Positions 6,909 through 13,963 of a DNA stretch of 15,136 nucleotides are shown piece by piece. The notes beneath the pieces were generated by a model. That model was given only the letters and a program-made list of their open reading frames with translations. It was not told the DNA's origin and made no database searches. The stretch comes from UBA6770 sp965661115 (GTDB taxonomy: Bacteria > Bacteroidota > Bacteroidia > Flavobacteriales_G > Salibacteraceae): assembly GCA_965661115.1 (NCBI GenBank), contig CBFICO010000060.1, forward strand, positions 1 to 15,136. The letters run 5' to 3'. Each line of letters opens with the position of its first letter. The stretch's first letter is position 1. The position numbers and the translations under genes are program-made.

Positions 6909-8201
6909 ATGATTAGAACAAACTCAGACAAATTATACAGCAAAGCAAAAGATTTATTTCCTGGAGGAGTTAACTCACCTGTTAGGGCATTCAGATCAGT
7001 TAAAGGCGACCCCATTTTTATTGATAAGTCCAACGGATCTAGGGTTTACGATGTGGACGGTAACGAATACATAGATTTTTGCTGCTCATGGGGACCGTTA
7101 ATTTTAGGCCATAATCACAAGGGAGTGCGCAATGCTATTGTAGAGGCTTTAGATAAAGGAACCTCATTTGGTGCACCAACCGCTCAAGAAAACCAATTGG
7201 GTGATTTAATCATTCAGAATAATCGATTTATAGATAAAATTCGCTTTACCAGTTCGGGAACCGAAGCGGTAATGTCGGCAATACGCTTAGCAAGAGGCTA
7301 TACTGGAAAAAACAAAATCTTAAAGTTTGAAGGTTGCTACCATGGCCACGTTGATGCATTATTAGTAAAGGCCGGATCTGGTTTAGTTACTTTAGGAACC
7401 TCAAGCTCTGCTGGAATTCCAGAGGCGTTTGTAAATGAAACTCTAGTTGCGCCATTAAACAACAAAGAAGCTATTGAGGCAGCAATTGCTGACCATAAAG
7501 ACGATTTAGCTTGTATAATAATAGAGCCAATTCCAGCAAATAATGGATTGTTAGTGCAAGATGTGAAGTACCTAGAGTACTTGCGTAAAATCACCAAAGA
7601 AAATGGCATACTGCTCATTTTTGATGAAGTAATTAGTGGTTTTAGAGTTGGCTTTGAAGGTGCAGCAGGGTTGTACAATATACAACCGGATATAATCACT
7701 TACGGAAAGATTATTGGAGGTGGTTTGCCAGTAGGTGCCTATGGGTCGAGTCACGAAATTATGGGTACAGTTGCTCCTGATGGACCAGTATACCAAGCTG
7801 GAACCCTAAGTGGTAATCCAGTTGCAATGACTGCAGGACGAGCTACTCTTGAAGAGTGTTTAAAGCCTAATTTTTACCAAGAGTTAAAAGAAAAAACGGC
7901 ATATTTCATAAGTAAAGTTACCGAAGGTATCCCAGCAGAATCTGGTTTCCACATGCAGCAAGCAGGTTCTATTTTTTGGTTAACGTTTAGTACAGATAGA
8001 GTTACAAAAGCAGACCAAATAGACGGTAATAAAATGAGCTTCTTTAAAGAATTATATAGCTACATTCTAGAAAATGGAGTGTACATGGGACCATCGGGTT
8101 ATGAGGTTGGATTTGTAAGTGAAGCTCATTCTAAAGAAGATTTAACAAAAAGTGCACAAATTATTAATGCCGGACTAAAGCAAGTACTTGATATACATTG
8201 A
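6909..8201 (+). CDS. hemL: Glutamate-1-semialdehyde 2,1-aminomutase
   Basis: This PLP enzyme isomerises glutamate-1-semialdehyde to 5-aminolevulinate, the last step of the C5 route to heme and other tetrapyrroles. Its 430 residues match the family. Motifs in order are FPGGVNSPVRAF (17-28), which is diagnostic for HemL, and FTSSGTEAVMSAIRLARG (113-130) with the phosphate loop. Then come CYHGHVDALLVKAGSG (143-158), FDEVISGFRVG (238-248) with the cofactor aspartate D239, and YGKIIGGGLPVGAYG (265-279) with the PLP lysine K267. The stretch YQAGTLSGNP follows. The ATG at 6909 directly precedes the conserved N-terminus, so the start is firm. It is transcribed divergently from kynU. No other heme gene is in the window. 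There is no clear terminator after it; instead a new promoter lies at the 3' end. Confidence 0.97.
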   Translation: MIRTNSDKLYSKAKDLFPGGVNSPVRAFRSVKGDPIFIDKSNGSRVYDVDGNEYIDFCCSWGPLILGHNHKGVRNAIVEALDKGTSFGAPTAQENQLGDLIIQNNRFIDKIRFTSSGTEAVMSAIRLARGYTGKNKILKFEGCYHGHVDALLVKAGSGLVTLGTSSSAGIPEAFVNETLVAPLNNKEAIEAAIADHKDDLACIIIEPIPANNGLLVQDVKYLEYLRKITKENGILLIFDEVISGFRVGFEGAAGLYNIQPDIITYGKIIGGGLPVGAYGSSHEIMGTVAPDGPVYQAGTLSGNPVAMTAGRATLEECLKPNFYQELKEKTAYFISKVTEGIPAESGFHMQQAGSIFWLTFSTDRVTKADQIDGNKMSFFKELYSYILENGVYMGPSGYEVGFVSEAHSKEDLTKSAQIINAGLKQVLDIH

Positions 8202-8218
8202 TTTAATCAGTAATTTTG
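8188..8218 (+). promoter_or_regulatory. Promoter of the 56-residue protein gene
   Basis: TTG at 8188-8190, 20 bases, then TAATTTTG at 8211-8218. This is a near-ideal TTG-N20-TAnnTTTG arrangement. It predicts a start near 8225 and a leader of only about 11 nt to the ATG at 8236. The -33 part lies within the last codons of hemL. Confidence 0.6.
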
Positions 8219-8235
8219 CAAAAAAGTTTAAATTA

Positions 8236-8406
8236 ATGACATTAAGAAGAATTACAAATTTTAAAACACACAGAAAGAATAGAGCTAGCAAGGAAAAAAT
8301 GAATTTTTTGCTGTTGAATAATGGTGCTTTCAAATACGTTAGAGAAGACGAATTAAAAGAGAAGTACCGTTTCTCAAAAGAAGACCTAGAGCACCTTTTT
8401 GTGTAA
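8236..8406 (+). CDS. Small hypothetical protein, 56 residues
   Basis: This short soluble protein has a strongly basic N-terminal half (LRRITNFKTHRKNRASKEK) and a mixed-charge C-terminal half containing NNGAFKYVREDELKEKYRFS. There is no signal peptide or membrane helix. I do not recognise the family. The frame extends upstream to an ATG at 8188, but that start lies in the hemL 3' end and in the promoter. The ATG at 8236 sits just after a good promoter, which is the main reason to believe the gene and this start. The basic first half would suit nucleic-acid or ribosome contact, but this is only an inference. The methyltransferase gene begins 49 bases downstream without a visible promoter of its own, so the two may be co-transcribed. 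Confidence 0.65.
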   Translation: MTLRRITNFKTHRKNRASKEKMNFLLLNNGAFKYVREDELKEKYRFSKEDLEHLFV

Positions 8407-8455
8407 GCCTATGACTGAATAACTGTTCATAACTTGAAAAGCACTTCAAATTGTT

Positions 8456-9115
8456 GTGAAAGGTTATACACTTTTAGCGCCCATTTACCAGTTTCTAAGC
8501 AAGCTGGTATTTGGTAATCTGCTACTTAAAGCCCAGCAACATTTTCTAAAAGAAGAACAGCCAAAATCAACCAAACACTTCAACAACATTTTAATAATTG
8601 GTGGTGGCAACGGTGAGTTGCTTGCAGAGATACTGAGTGAATTTCCGTCATGTACAATTTGCTATGTTGAATCCTCAGCTAAGATGAATAGCCTTGCCAA
8701 AAATCGAATTCCGTTAGCTGATATGAATCGTGTAGAGTTTTTCCAAATTGATGTTTTTCATTGGAAAAATGAGCTGCATTTTGATGTCGTACTGCTTCCT
8801 TTCTTTTTAGATTTATTTGGTCTTGAAAAACAACATTCTCTGTTGAGCAGAGTTCACCATTGGTTGGCGCCAAGCGGGAAACTAATAGTTACCGATTTCA
8901 ACAAAAGTGAGCATCGGTTTCAAAAGCTTCTCATTGGGTTTATGTATTTCGTTTTTAATTCACTAAATGCAGCCGAGACCAACAATTTACCCGACTTTAA
9001 CTCGCTTTTAAATAGTAAAAACTGGAAGGTAAAAAGGAAGAAGTTTTTTGGTAAAGGATTTTATAAAAACTTGTTTGTATCGCTTTTAATAGAGCCTACC
9101 AGAGCACGTAAATAA
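8456..9115 (+). CDS. Class I SAM-dependent methyltransferase
   Basis: This 219-residue protein starts at GTG. The glycine-rich SAM-binding motif I is ILIIGGGNGELL (45-56), followed by an acidic residue after strand 2 (CYVESS). A motif II/IV-like segment, FDVVLLPFFLDLF (109-121), and LAPSGKLIVTDF (137-148) complete the Rossmann core typical of UbiE/Methyltransf_11-like enzymes. The N-terminal part (YTLLAPIYQFLSKLVFG) resembles the lid region of methyltransferases acting on small or lipophilic substrates. The C-terminal part is basic, with KNWKVKRKKFFGKGFYKN. The substrate cannot be assigned. The 3' end overlaps the convergent yqaA gene by 20 bp, so the last seven codons are antisense to the end of yqaA. 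There is no terminator between them. Confidence 0.85.
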   Translation: MKGYTLLAPIYQFLSKLVFGNLLLKAQQHFLKEEQPKSTKHFNNILIIGGGNGELLAEILSEFPSCTICYVESSAKMNSLAKNRIPLADMNRVEFFQIDVFHWKNELHFDVVLLPFFLDLFGLEKQHSLLSRVHHWLAPSGKLIVTDFNKSEHRFQKLLIGFMYFVFNSLNAAETNNLPDFNSLLNSKNWKVKRKKFFGKGFYKNLFVSLLIEPTRARK

Positions 9116-9518
9116 GCGCTGCGTACCTCAGCGTTTTACCAATAAACATTAGTACTATAGTTGGAACTACTCTGACTCTAAAAAAACCCAATGCAATGGC
9201 TAAAGGGTCACCAATAAAAGGCAACCACGTAAGCAAAGCTGACCAAATTCCCCAACGCTGTACTCTACTGGAATACTGCTCAACCTTTTCGCGTTTTACT
9301 TTTAAGTAGCGCTCAATCCATTGCCACTTTCCTAATCTACCCAAATAAAAAGAAGTAATACCTCCTAGAGTATTACCAATTGAAGCGAAAGCCAAACATT
9401 GAAATGGAGGATATTCTGCCACAATTAAACCGGCCAAATACGGCTCGGAACCGATAGGCAAAATGGTAGCTGCCAGAAACGAGTTAAGAAAAAGCCCCCA
9501 CAGGGCGGGATCAAGCAT
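9096..9518 (-). CDS. yqaA: YqaA-type membrane protein (VTT/DedA-related)
   Basis: This 140-residue integral inner-membrane protein closely follows the pattern of E. coli YqaA. It has LFLNSFLAATILPIGSEP near the N-terminus, then SIGNTLGGITSFYLGR, then TWLPFIGDPLAIALGFFRV, and finally FIGKTLRYAAL. It has about four hydrophobic segments, two of them re-entrant-like with conserved glycine/proline, as in the SNARE-associated/VTT (DedA-related) group. That wider group has been linked to lipid scrambling and membrane homeostasis; the specific role of YqaA is not established to my knowledge. A longer frame opens at a TTG at 9575, but this lies in the terminator of the upstream gene. The ATG at 9518 matches the E. 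coli length (about 142). An octamer TACCTTTG (9561-9554, minus strand) in the terminator hairpin fits the -7 consensus and could be its promoter, though no -33 box was found. Confidence 0.9.
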   Translation of the reverse strand: MLDPALWGLFLNSFLAATILPIGSEPYLAGLIVAEYPPFQCLAFASIGNTLGGITSFYLGRLGKWQWIERYLKVKREKVEQYSSRVQRWGIWSALLTWLPFIGDPLAIALGFFRVRVVPTIVLMFIGKTLRYAALIYVLW

Positions 9519-9533
9519 AAAATAAGAATTTGG

Positions 9534-9572
9534 GCATAAAAAAACCTCGCTACCAAAGGTAAACGAGGTTTT
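9534..9572 (-). terminator. Intrinsic terminator of the T9SS cargo gene
   Basis: On the minus strand a stem AAAACCTCG (9572-9564) pairs perfectly with CGAGGTTTT (9549-9541), followed by an unbroken T run extending to about 9538. The loop itself contains a second pairing, TACC/GGTA, around AAA. The site lies 19 bases after the stop of the cargo gene. Confidence 0.85.
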
Positions 9573-9590
9573 CAATTTTACTCTAAAATT

Positions 9591-10616
9591 CTAATGCCGC
9601 TTCACAAAACGAATTGGCTGGTAGTTTTCCTCTTCAATCATTAATATGTATACACCATCAGGGTAATCTATAAGATCAAAAACACCTATTTCGTATTTAA
9701 CTACTCGATTCACAACTCCAGTAATACTCATTATTCTTACTGACGTTTCACTACTTACATCCTTTGCTATTACGGTTATTTGATCTGTAGCGGGATTTGG
9801 AAACAATTGAACTTTTTTGGGTTGATTCAATTCGATAATACTGGTAGTATCTTCCTTTGAAGTATCTACTGGTGAAACCACTACTTGGTCTTGTCTTCTA
9901 TAGGTTACTAGCGTGTCAAGCGTTCCGTCATCATTAATATATTTAATACTCATTATGTAGTTCTTGGTTCCCTTTTGCCAGAATTCGTAAGTTGTACTTG
10001 CGTAAGTACTGTTAGTAGGTCTAAAACGACCAGTGGTATCGTTATAAGACTCTTCTATTTTAATTCTTAGAATATCATTCAAGCCTCCATATGGCAAAAA
10101 CATTGCACCCCAAGCATCAACAGTAACTTTGTATGAACCGCGACGTTTTCTATTTGCCAAGCCACCAGAAGAGAAGTAATAATTGGAAATGTGCGAATCA
10201 TTATAAGATACTGGATACTTAAATTTTAACAAACTATCCCTTCCGTAACTAATTTGGGTAAGCCCAGCTCGGCTTCCCATAATGTACAAATCTGAATTAC
10301 TGCTTTTGTATTGAATTCTATCTCCAGTAAAACCAGAATACTGTTCGCATAAGTTAGTATTGTCAGGATCTGTCGCTAAACCACCTCGAGGTCCTTCGAA
10401 TTCTGCAGCAGTTGAATCAGCCATAGTTAAACCAGAAAAGTCCCAAACTTGATCTGCACCGCTAGCTCCAGGGCCAGAAAGCGTTCCAGGGTTATCCATT
10501 ATATAATAATCAACCGTGTCTCCAATACCCGGAATAATGGATGCTGAATCTAAAGTGACCTGGCCAAAAACAGAAATTGGTGCAGTAGCAATAAAAGCGA
10601 GTAAAATCTTTTTCAT
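9591..10616 (-). CDS. T9SS-secreted protein with C-terminal sorting domain
   Basis: This 341-residue protein has a signal peptide (MKKILLAFIATAPISVFGQ, cleavage after about residue 18-19). Its C-terminal domain of about 75 residues is a type A T9SS sorting signal: LFPNPATDQITV, then VRIMSITGVVNRVV, then DYPDGVYILMIE, ending in PIRFVKRH. It should pass through the Sec system and then the type IX system to the surface or medium. The body (20-250) includes a GDTVDYYIMDNPG start and a GASGADQVWDFSGL stretch, which recurs in many Bacteroidota T9SS cargo proteins of unknown function. No catalytic motif was seen. Just before the sorting domain is a Ser/Thr/Asp linker (VSPVDTSKEDTTS). The gene is separated from the upstream TonB receptor by a terminator, so it is probably a separate transcript, although I could not find a clear -7 box. 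Confidence 0.92.
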   Translation of the reverse strand: MKKILLAFIATAPISVFGQVTLDSASIIPGIGDTVDYYIMDNPGTLSGPGASGADQVWDFSGLTMADSTAAEFEGPRGGLATDPDNTNLCEQYSGFTGDRIQYKSSNSDLYIMGSRAGLTQISYGRDSLLKFKYPVSYNDSHISNYYFSSGGLANRKRRGSYKVTVDAWGAMFLPYGGLNDILRIKIEESYNDTTGRFRPTNSTYASTTYEFWQKGTKNYIMSIKYINDDGTLDTLVTYRRQDQVVVSPVDTSKEDTTSIIELNQPKKVQLFPNPATDQITVIAKDVSSETSVRIMSITGVVNRVVKYEIGVFDLIDYPDGVYILMIEEENYQPIRFVKRH

Positions 10617-10654
10617 AATTGTAAATGTTTTAGGTTGCTAATATAAGACCAAAA

Positions 10655-10690
10655 ACAAAAAACCCCTTCAATTTCTTGAAAGGGCTTTCT
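10655..10690 (-). terminator. Intrinsic terminator of the TonB receptor gene
   Basis: The minus strand reads GCCCTTTCAA, loop GAAA, TTGAAGGGGT, then a T run. This gives a 10-bp stem with two G-U pairs. It lies about 25 bases after the receptor stop codon and before the T9SS cargo gene. Confidence 0.8.
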
Positions 10691-10709
10691 TTAGTGTGTT
10701 AACTAAATT

Positions 10710-13577
10710 TTAGAAGGTATATCTGTATCCTACTCCAAACGCCATTCCTGGTTTGAAAGAAGTAAAGATTTGATCTTTAGCTTCGAAAGACTTATAAACT
10801 AAGGTTCTGTCTTCGTTTAATAGGTTGCTTGCAGAAACCGTTACTCTGTGTTGATTCTTTTCGCCAAAAGTTCTGTACGCGTTTAGGTTTAAACTGTGAA
10901 AAGGAATCGTATAAATATCTGGTACACGACCTGAACCAATGATGGTTAACTGCTCACCTTGAACGTTGTACGACAAGGCTATGTTTGTAGAATTATCAGG
11001 TAAACCATAATTCAATGCAACGTTTACTGCGTATGGAGACTGACCTGACATTGATCTAAACTGAGCTATTTCTTGTCCGTCTCTAGCTAGTTGAGATCTT
11101 ACATCGAATTCCGTTCTTTGCTCTTCGTTTGAACCAGCAGTACCATCATTTACAAACACAGTTGTCATATCAACTTGAGATTGGACCAAGGATAAGTTTG
11201 TAGCTAAAAAGAATCTACTCAAGTGTTTGTTGAACCAACCACCAGTAGAATCGTTCAATTTAACAATGGCTTTTCTTACCTCAAATTCAACTCCTGCAAC
11301 AGTAGCTAAACCACTATTTCTTGGTGTAATTTCATCTGGGTTCAATTCGTAAGAAACCATTTCAATGTGGCCATCAAACTGTTTATAGAAACCAGCAACA
11401 GAAATCAATTCTTTAGCAGACAGAAAGTATTCCCATCTTAAATCGAAGTTGTTTACCAATGTTTGCTCAACATCAATGTTTCCACTAAAAGTACGCTTTG
11501 TAATAGGGTCATAAATTTGAGCAATTGACTTTTCTTTAAACGTTGGACGAGCAACCGTTCGGTTTGCCGCGGCTCTAATATTCATTTTATCGGTTAGGGT
11601 GTAAACTGTATTCAACGAAGGAAGAATGTTTAACTCGCTAAGTGTATTTGTGTCAGTATAAACCACTGAACCAGTATTGTTCTCACCTGTGTAGTACATA
11701 TCTACTTGCTCTGCACGTACACCATAAATTACTCTTAGTTTATCCCAAAATTTTTGCTCTGCGCTAACGTAACCACCAAACAAAGTTTGACGAGATTGAT
11801 ATTGATTTGCTGGTTGAAAGTTACCTATGGTATAAGTTCCAGTAGCGTCCCCAGCAGGATCAGCAGGTGCAACCCAAATATTATCTTCTTGCAAGTACCA
11901 ATCTGGATCAATTGAAACATCACTAAGATCTACAGGGCGATGCTTAAATCCAATGGTTTCGAAACTTCTAAATTTAACAGTTCTGGTTAAACCAGCTTTA
12001 ACAGTAATCTTTTCAAATTCAGCTTTTGCATCTACTTTAGAAGAGTTATTGATTTCGGTTAAATCTCTCCAAAATCTGTCGATTCCAGCACCTGTACCAG
12101 TAGCTAGTGTAGTGTCACCATCAGTTACAGAAATTCTTGTTTCTCTAAAATCTGGGTCATAAACTCTGGAGTATGAAGTTGCATTACCCCAGTTCAGCTC
12201 TATAAATCCAAACTTATGTTTTCCGTTAAACATTAAAGTAGATAGCGTTCTTTGCTGATAGGTAAGAATATCCTCTACCAATGTTGATTGATTTTGTTCA
12301 ACATCTCTGTTTATTCTTCTAGTCGCGGTAGCTTCTGAAGCTTGCGTGTTCAACAAAGTAACCGAATAAGCGCTTTTACCTTTTTTGTAAGAACCACTTA
12401 ATAATCCACTCCACATTACATTGTTTTTACCTAATGGTCCTTGACGTGTACGTTGAACCAACATTTCATTATTAGAAAGGTTGTTGTCTTTTAAGAAATC
12501 GTTCGACTCAAAGTCGTAAAACGAGGTCTCATTTCGGTAATTAAATACTGCGTTGTAACCGAAAGTTCTTTCATCTTTTGTGTTGATTTGATTACCATGG
12601 CTAAACGCAAACGAACCATTTGGCAGCGCTACTTTGTTTTTGGTTGCTAACTGTGGATTGAAAGCTCTGGTAAATTTTTCAAGATTTGGATCATTCAATA
12701 CCTCATTTGGAATTTTAGTAGTTTTACCAATTCCCAAATTTCTTGAGCCATCATCATATCCTGCCCAATCTAATGAACCACCATTGTATAGTATATAATC
12801 CTTATTGAAATGCTGACCTGGTAAAAAGGTTAAACCAAAACTAATTTGGCTTTTCTTTTCGTCTGGAAATTTTTTGGTAACCACATCAATTAATCCGCCT
12901 GTAAAGTCTCCGTCTAGTTCTGGAGTAAACGTTTTAGAAACGTTTACATTCTCCAAAACATTGGTAGGGAAAATATCAATCTGAACCGAGTTCTTGTCTG
13001 GGTCAAGACCTGGAATTGACATTCCGTTTAATGTTGTTTTTGTATATCTATCACCAAGTCCTCTTACATATACATGTTTCCCGTTTTGTACAGTAACTCC
13101 AGTAACTCTTTTTATTGCACCACCTAAATCACTGTCTCCATTTTTACGGAAGGTTTGTGCCGACATACCATCAGTAACGGTAGTCGCTTTTTTCATATCC
13201 ATTAGCATGGCCACTTCAGAAGTACGTCTTACCTCAGCGGTTACTGTAAAGGTTTCAAGTTGCTCTGATTTTGAAGATAAAGTAGCATCAAGAATAGTAA
13301 CCTTTCCTGCTTGTACTTCAACATCAAAAGTTTGGGTAGTGTATGATATAAATGAAATATTGATTTTATACGTACCTGGGTCCAGTGTTAAGGAATAGTT
13401 ACCATCAAAATCTGCAACTGTACCTACACCAGGATTGTCTGCCAAGGAAATCGTAGCAGCTGCCATTGGCCCACCAAAATCTCCATCTAAAACATTACCT
13501 CTTACAAATCCCTTTTCCTGTGCGAATGCCAGCAAAGTTACTATTGTTAGGACGAAGGAGCTAAAGATCTTTTTCAT
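10710..13577 (-). CDS. TonB-dependent outer-membrane receptor with carboxypeptidase-regulatory-like domain
   Basis: This 955-residue transporter uses TonB/ExbBD energy to move a substrate across the outer membrane. Residues 1-19 are a signal peptide (ending LLAFAQ). Residues about 22-105 form the CarboxypepD_reg-like beta-sandwich common in Bacteroidota receptors (VRGNVLDGDFGGPMAAATIS; FDGNYSLTLDPGTYKINISF). The plug spans roughly 120-240 and contains GAIKRVTGVTVQNGKHVYVRG, GDRYTKTTLNGMSIPG and GGLIDVVTKKFP. The remainder is the 22-strand barrel, ending in the aromatic signature GYRYTF. It lacks the SusC-specific hallmarks and has no SusD partner, so polysaccharide uptake is not implied. The substrate is unknown. 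The upstream gene encodes a beta-helix surface protein, a pairing that may be functional. A TTG start at 13592 is possible, but the ATG at 13577 gives a standard MKK signal peptide. A -7 box lies about 40 bases upstream. Confidence 0.93.
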   Translation of the reverse strand: MKKIFSSFVLTIVTLLAFAQEKGFVRGNVLDGDFGGPMAAATISLADNPGVGTVADFDGNYSLTLDPGTYKINISFISYTTQTFDVEVQAGKVTILDATLSSKSEQLETFTVTAEVRRTSEVAMLMDMKKATTVTDGMSAQTFRKNGDSDLGGAIKRVTGVTVQNGKHVYVRGLGDRYTKTTLNGMSIPGLDPDKNSVQIDIFPTNVLENVNVSKTFTPELDGDFTGGLIDVVTKKFPDEKKSQISFGLTFLPGQHFNKDYILYNGGSLDWAGYDDGSRNLGIGKTTKIPNEVLNDPNLEKFTRAFNPQLATKNKVALPNGSFAFSHGNQINTKDERTFGYNAVFNYRNETSFYDFESNDFLKDNNLSNNEMLVQRTRQGPLGKNNVMWSGLLSGSYKKGKSAYSVTLLNTQASEATATRRINRDVEQNQSTLVEDILTYQQRTLSTLMFNGKHKFGFIELNWGNATSYSRVYDPDFRETRISVTDGDTTLATGTGAGIDRFWRDLTEINNSSKVDAKAEFEKITVKAGLTRTVKFRSFETIGFKHRPVDLSDVSIDPDWYLQEDNIWVAPADPAGDATGTYTIGNFQPANQYQSRQTLFGGYVSAEQKFWDKLRVIYGVRAEQVDMYYTGENNTGSVVYTDTNTLSELNILPSLNTVYTLTDKMNIRAAANRTVARPTFKEKSIAQIYDPITKRTFSGNIDVEQTLVNNFDLRWEYFLSAKELISVAGFYKQFDGHIEMVSYELNPDEITPRNSGLATVAGVEFEVRKAIVKLNDSTGGWFNKHLSRFFLATNLSLVQSQVDMTTVFVNDGTAGSNEEQRTEFDVRSQLARDGQEIAQFRSMSGQSPYAVNVALNYGLPDNSTNIALSYNVQGEQLTIIGSGRVPDIYTIPFHSLNLNAYRTFGEKNQHRVTVSASNLLNEDRTLVYKSFEAKDQIFTSFKPGMAFGVGYRYTF

Positions 13578-13614
13578 AAATAAAATATTCAATATTTGAC
13601 TTTAAATCTTTTTG

Positions 13615-13622
13615 CAAAAGTA
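13615..13622 (-). promoter_or_regulatory. -7 box for the TonB receptor gene
   Basis: On the minus strand the octamer is TACTTTTG, which matches TAnnTTTG. It predicts a start near 13608 and a leader of about 30 nt to the ATG at 13577. No clear -33 TTG was found. Confidence 0.5.
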
Positions 13623-13757
13623 GATAGGGTCTCCGCGATGTGTATTACTGAAAGGTTAACTTAACGATACATTGAGTTTAGATTAGCTTAACATTAAAAA
13701 TGCATAAGCAGCGATCGCAACGGAACAACTGTTTTTAGATCAATTACAAAATAAGAC

Positions 13758-13840
13758 CGTCATTCCGTAAACGTTAGCGAGCAGATTCTCAGAAAGAGAT
13801 TCGTGTGAGAATTCAGTTCCACTAATATTAGGGAATGACG
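13758..13840. repeat. Structured non-coding element bounded by 9-bp inverted repeats
   Basis: The outer arms CGTCATTCC (13758-13766) and GGAATGACG (13832-13840) are perfect inverted repeats. Inside, ATTCTCA (13785-13791) pairs with TGAGAAT (13806-13812), giving a nested hairpin. No coding frame of note crosses it. The base composition and the CGTCATTCC...GGAATGACG ends resemble intergenic palindromic repeats that occur in many copies in some Bacteroidota genomes. That it is dispersed here is inferred from one copy only. A further imperfect hairpin (TCTTC/GAAGA, around 13861-13880) may be part of the same unit. Confidence 0.6.
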
Positions 13841-13891
13841 CCGAACTTGAGACGTCGCAATCTTCCTCCTGAATGAAGAAGCCTCAAATAA

Positions 13892-13921
13892 AAAACCCCG
13901 CAATATTCATTGCGGGGTTTT
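13892..13921. terminator. Strong intrinsic terminator after the beta-helix gene
   Basis: A perfect 13-bp inverted repeat, AAAACCCCGCAAT / ATTGCGGGGTTTT, surrounds a 4-base loop (ATTC). The A and T flanks make it work on either strand. It lies about 42 bases after the stop of the beta-helix gene, so its main job is probably to end that minus-strand transcript. Confidence 0.92.
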
Positions 13922-13929
13922 AATATATC

Positions 13930-13945
13930 CAGTAGAAGTCTACTG
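13930..13945 (-). repeat. Small perfect hairpin between the beta-helix stop codon and its terminator
   Basis: CAGTAGA and TCTACTG form a perfect dyad with two bases between them, effectively a 6-bp stem with a 4-base loop. It lies 18 bases after the stop codon and has no T run of its own. It may protect the 3' end of the message. Confidence 0.5.
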
Positions 13946-13963
13946 TATTTTAATAACCAATCC

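Larger units (their letters stand above)
13623..13963. other. Intergenic region between the beta-helix and TonB receptor genes
   Basis: The whole gap between the two genes is 386 bp. This part holds, from left to right, an AT-rich stretch with nothing recognisable except a GCGATCGC palindrome near 13711, then the inverted-repeat element (13758-13840), an imperfect hairpin, the strong terminator (13892-13921) and a short dyad (13930-13945). I saw no convincing small gene on either strand. Confidence 0.6.

Noticed and set aside
7337..7699. Open frame of 120 codons on the minus strand inside hemL
   Set aside because: It is antisense to conserved hemL motifs and has no supporting signal.
8188..8235. 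Longer start for the 56-residue protein, overlapping hemL
   Set aside because: The region holds a near-ideal promoter, so these bases are probably not in the mRNA.
9519..9575. YqaA starting at TTG 9575
   Set aside because: The extension is encoded by the upstream gene's terminator hairpin. The ATG at 9518 gives the E. coli-like length.
10691..10710. TTTAGT/ACTAAA dyad just after the TonB receptor stop codon
   Set aside because: It is short and AT-rich, and the real terminator lies next to it.
12994..13398. Open frame of 134 codons on the plus strand inside the TonB receptor gene
   Set aside because: It is antisense to a well-defined receptor domain, has no promoter and encodes no recognisable protein. 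It is a shadow frame.
13578..13592. TonB receptor starting at TTG 13592
   Set aside because: The ATG five codons downstream gives a standard MKK signal peptide, and TTG is a weaker choice here.
13623..13757. Possible small gene or RNA in the AT-rich stretch upstream of the TonB receptor
   Set aside because: No frame, promoter pair or stable hairpin was convincing. Only a GCGATCGC palindrome stands out, and it is too short to interpret.
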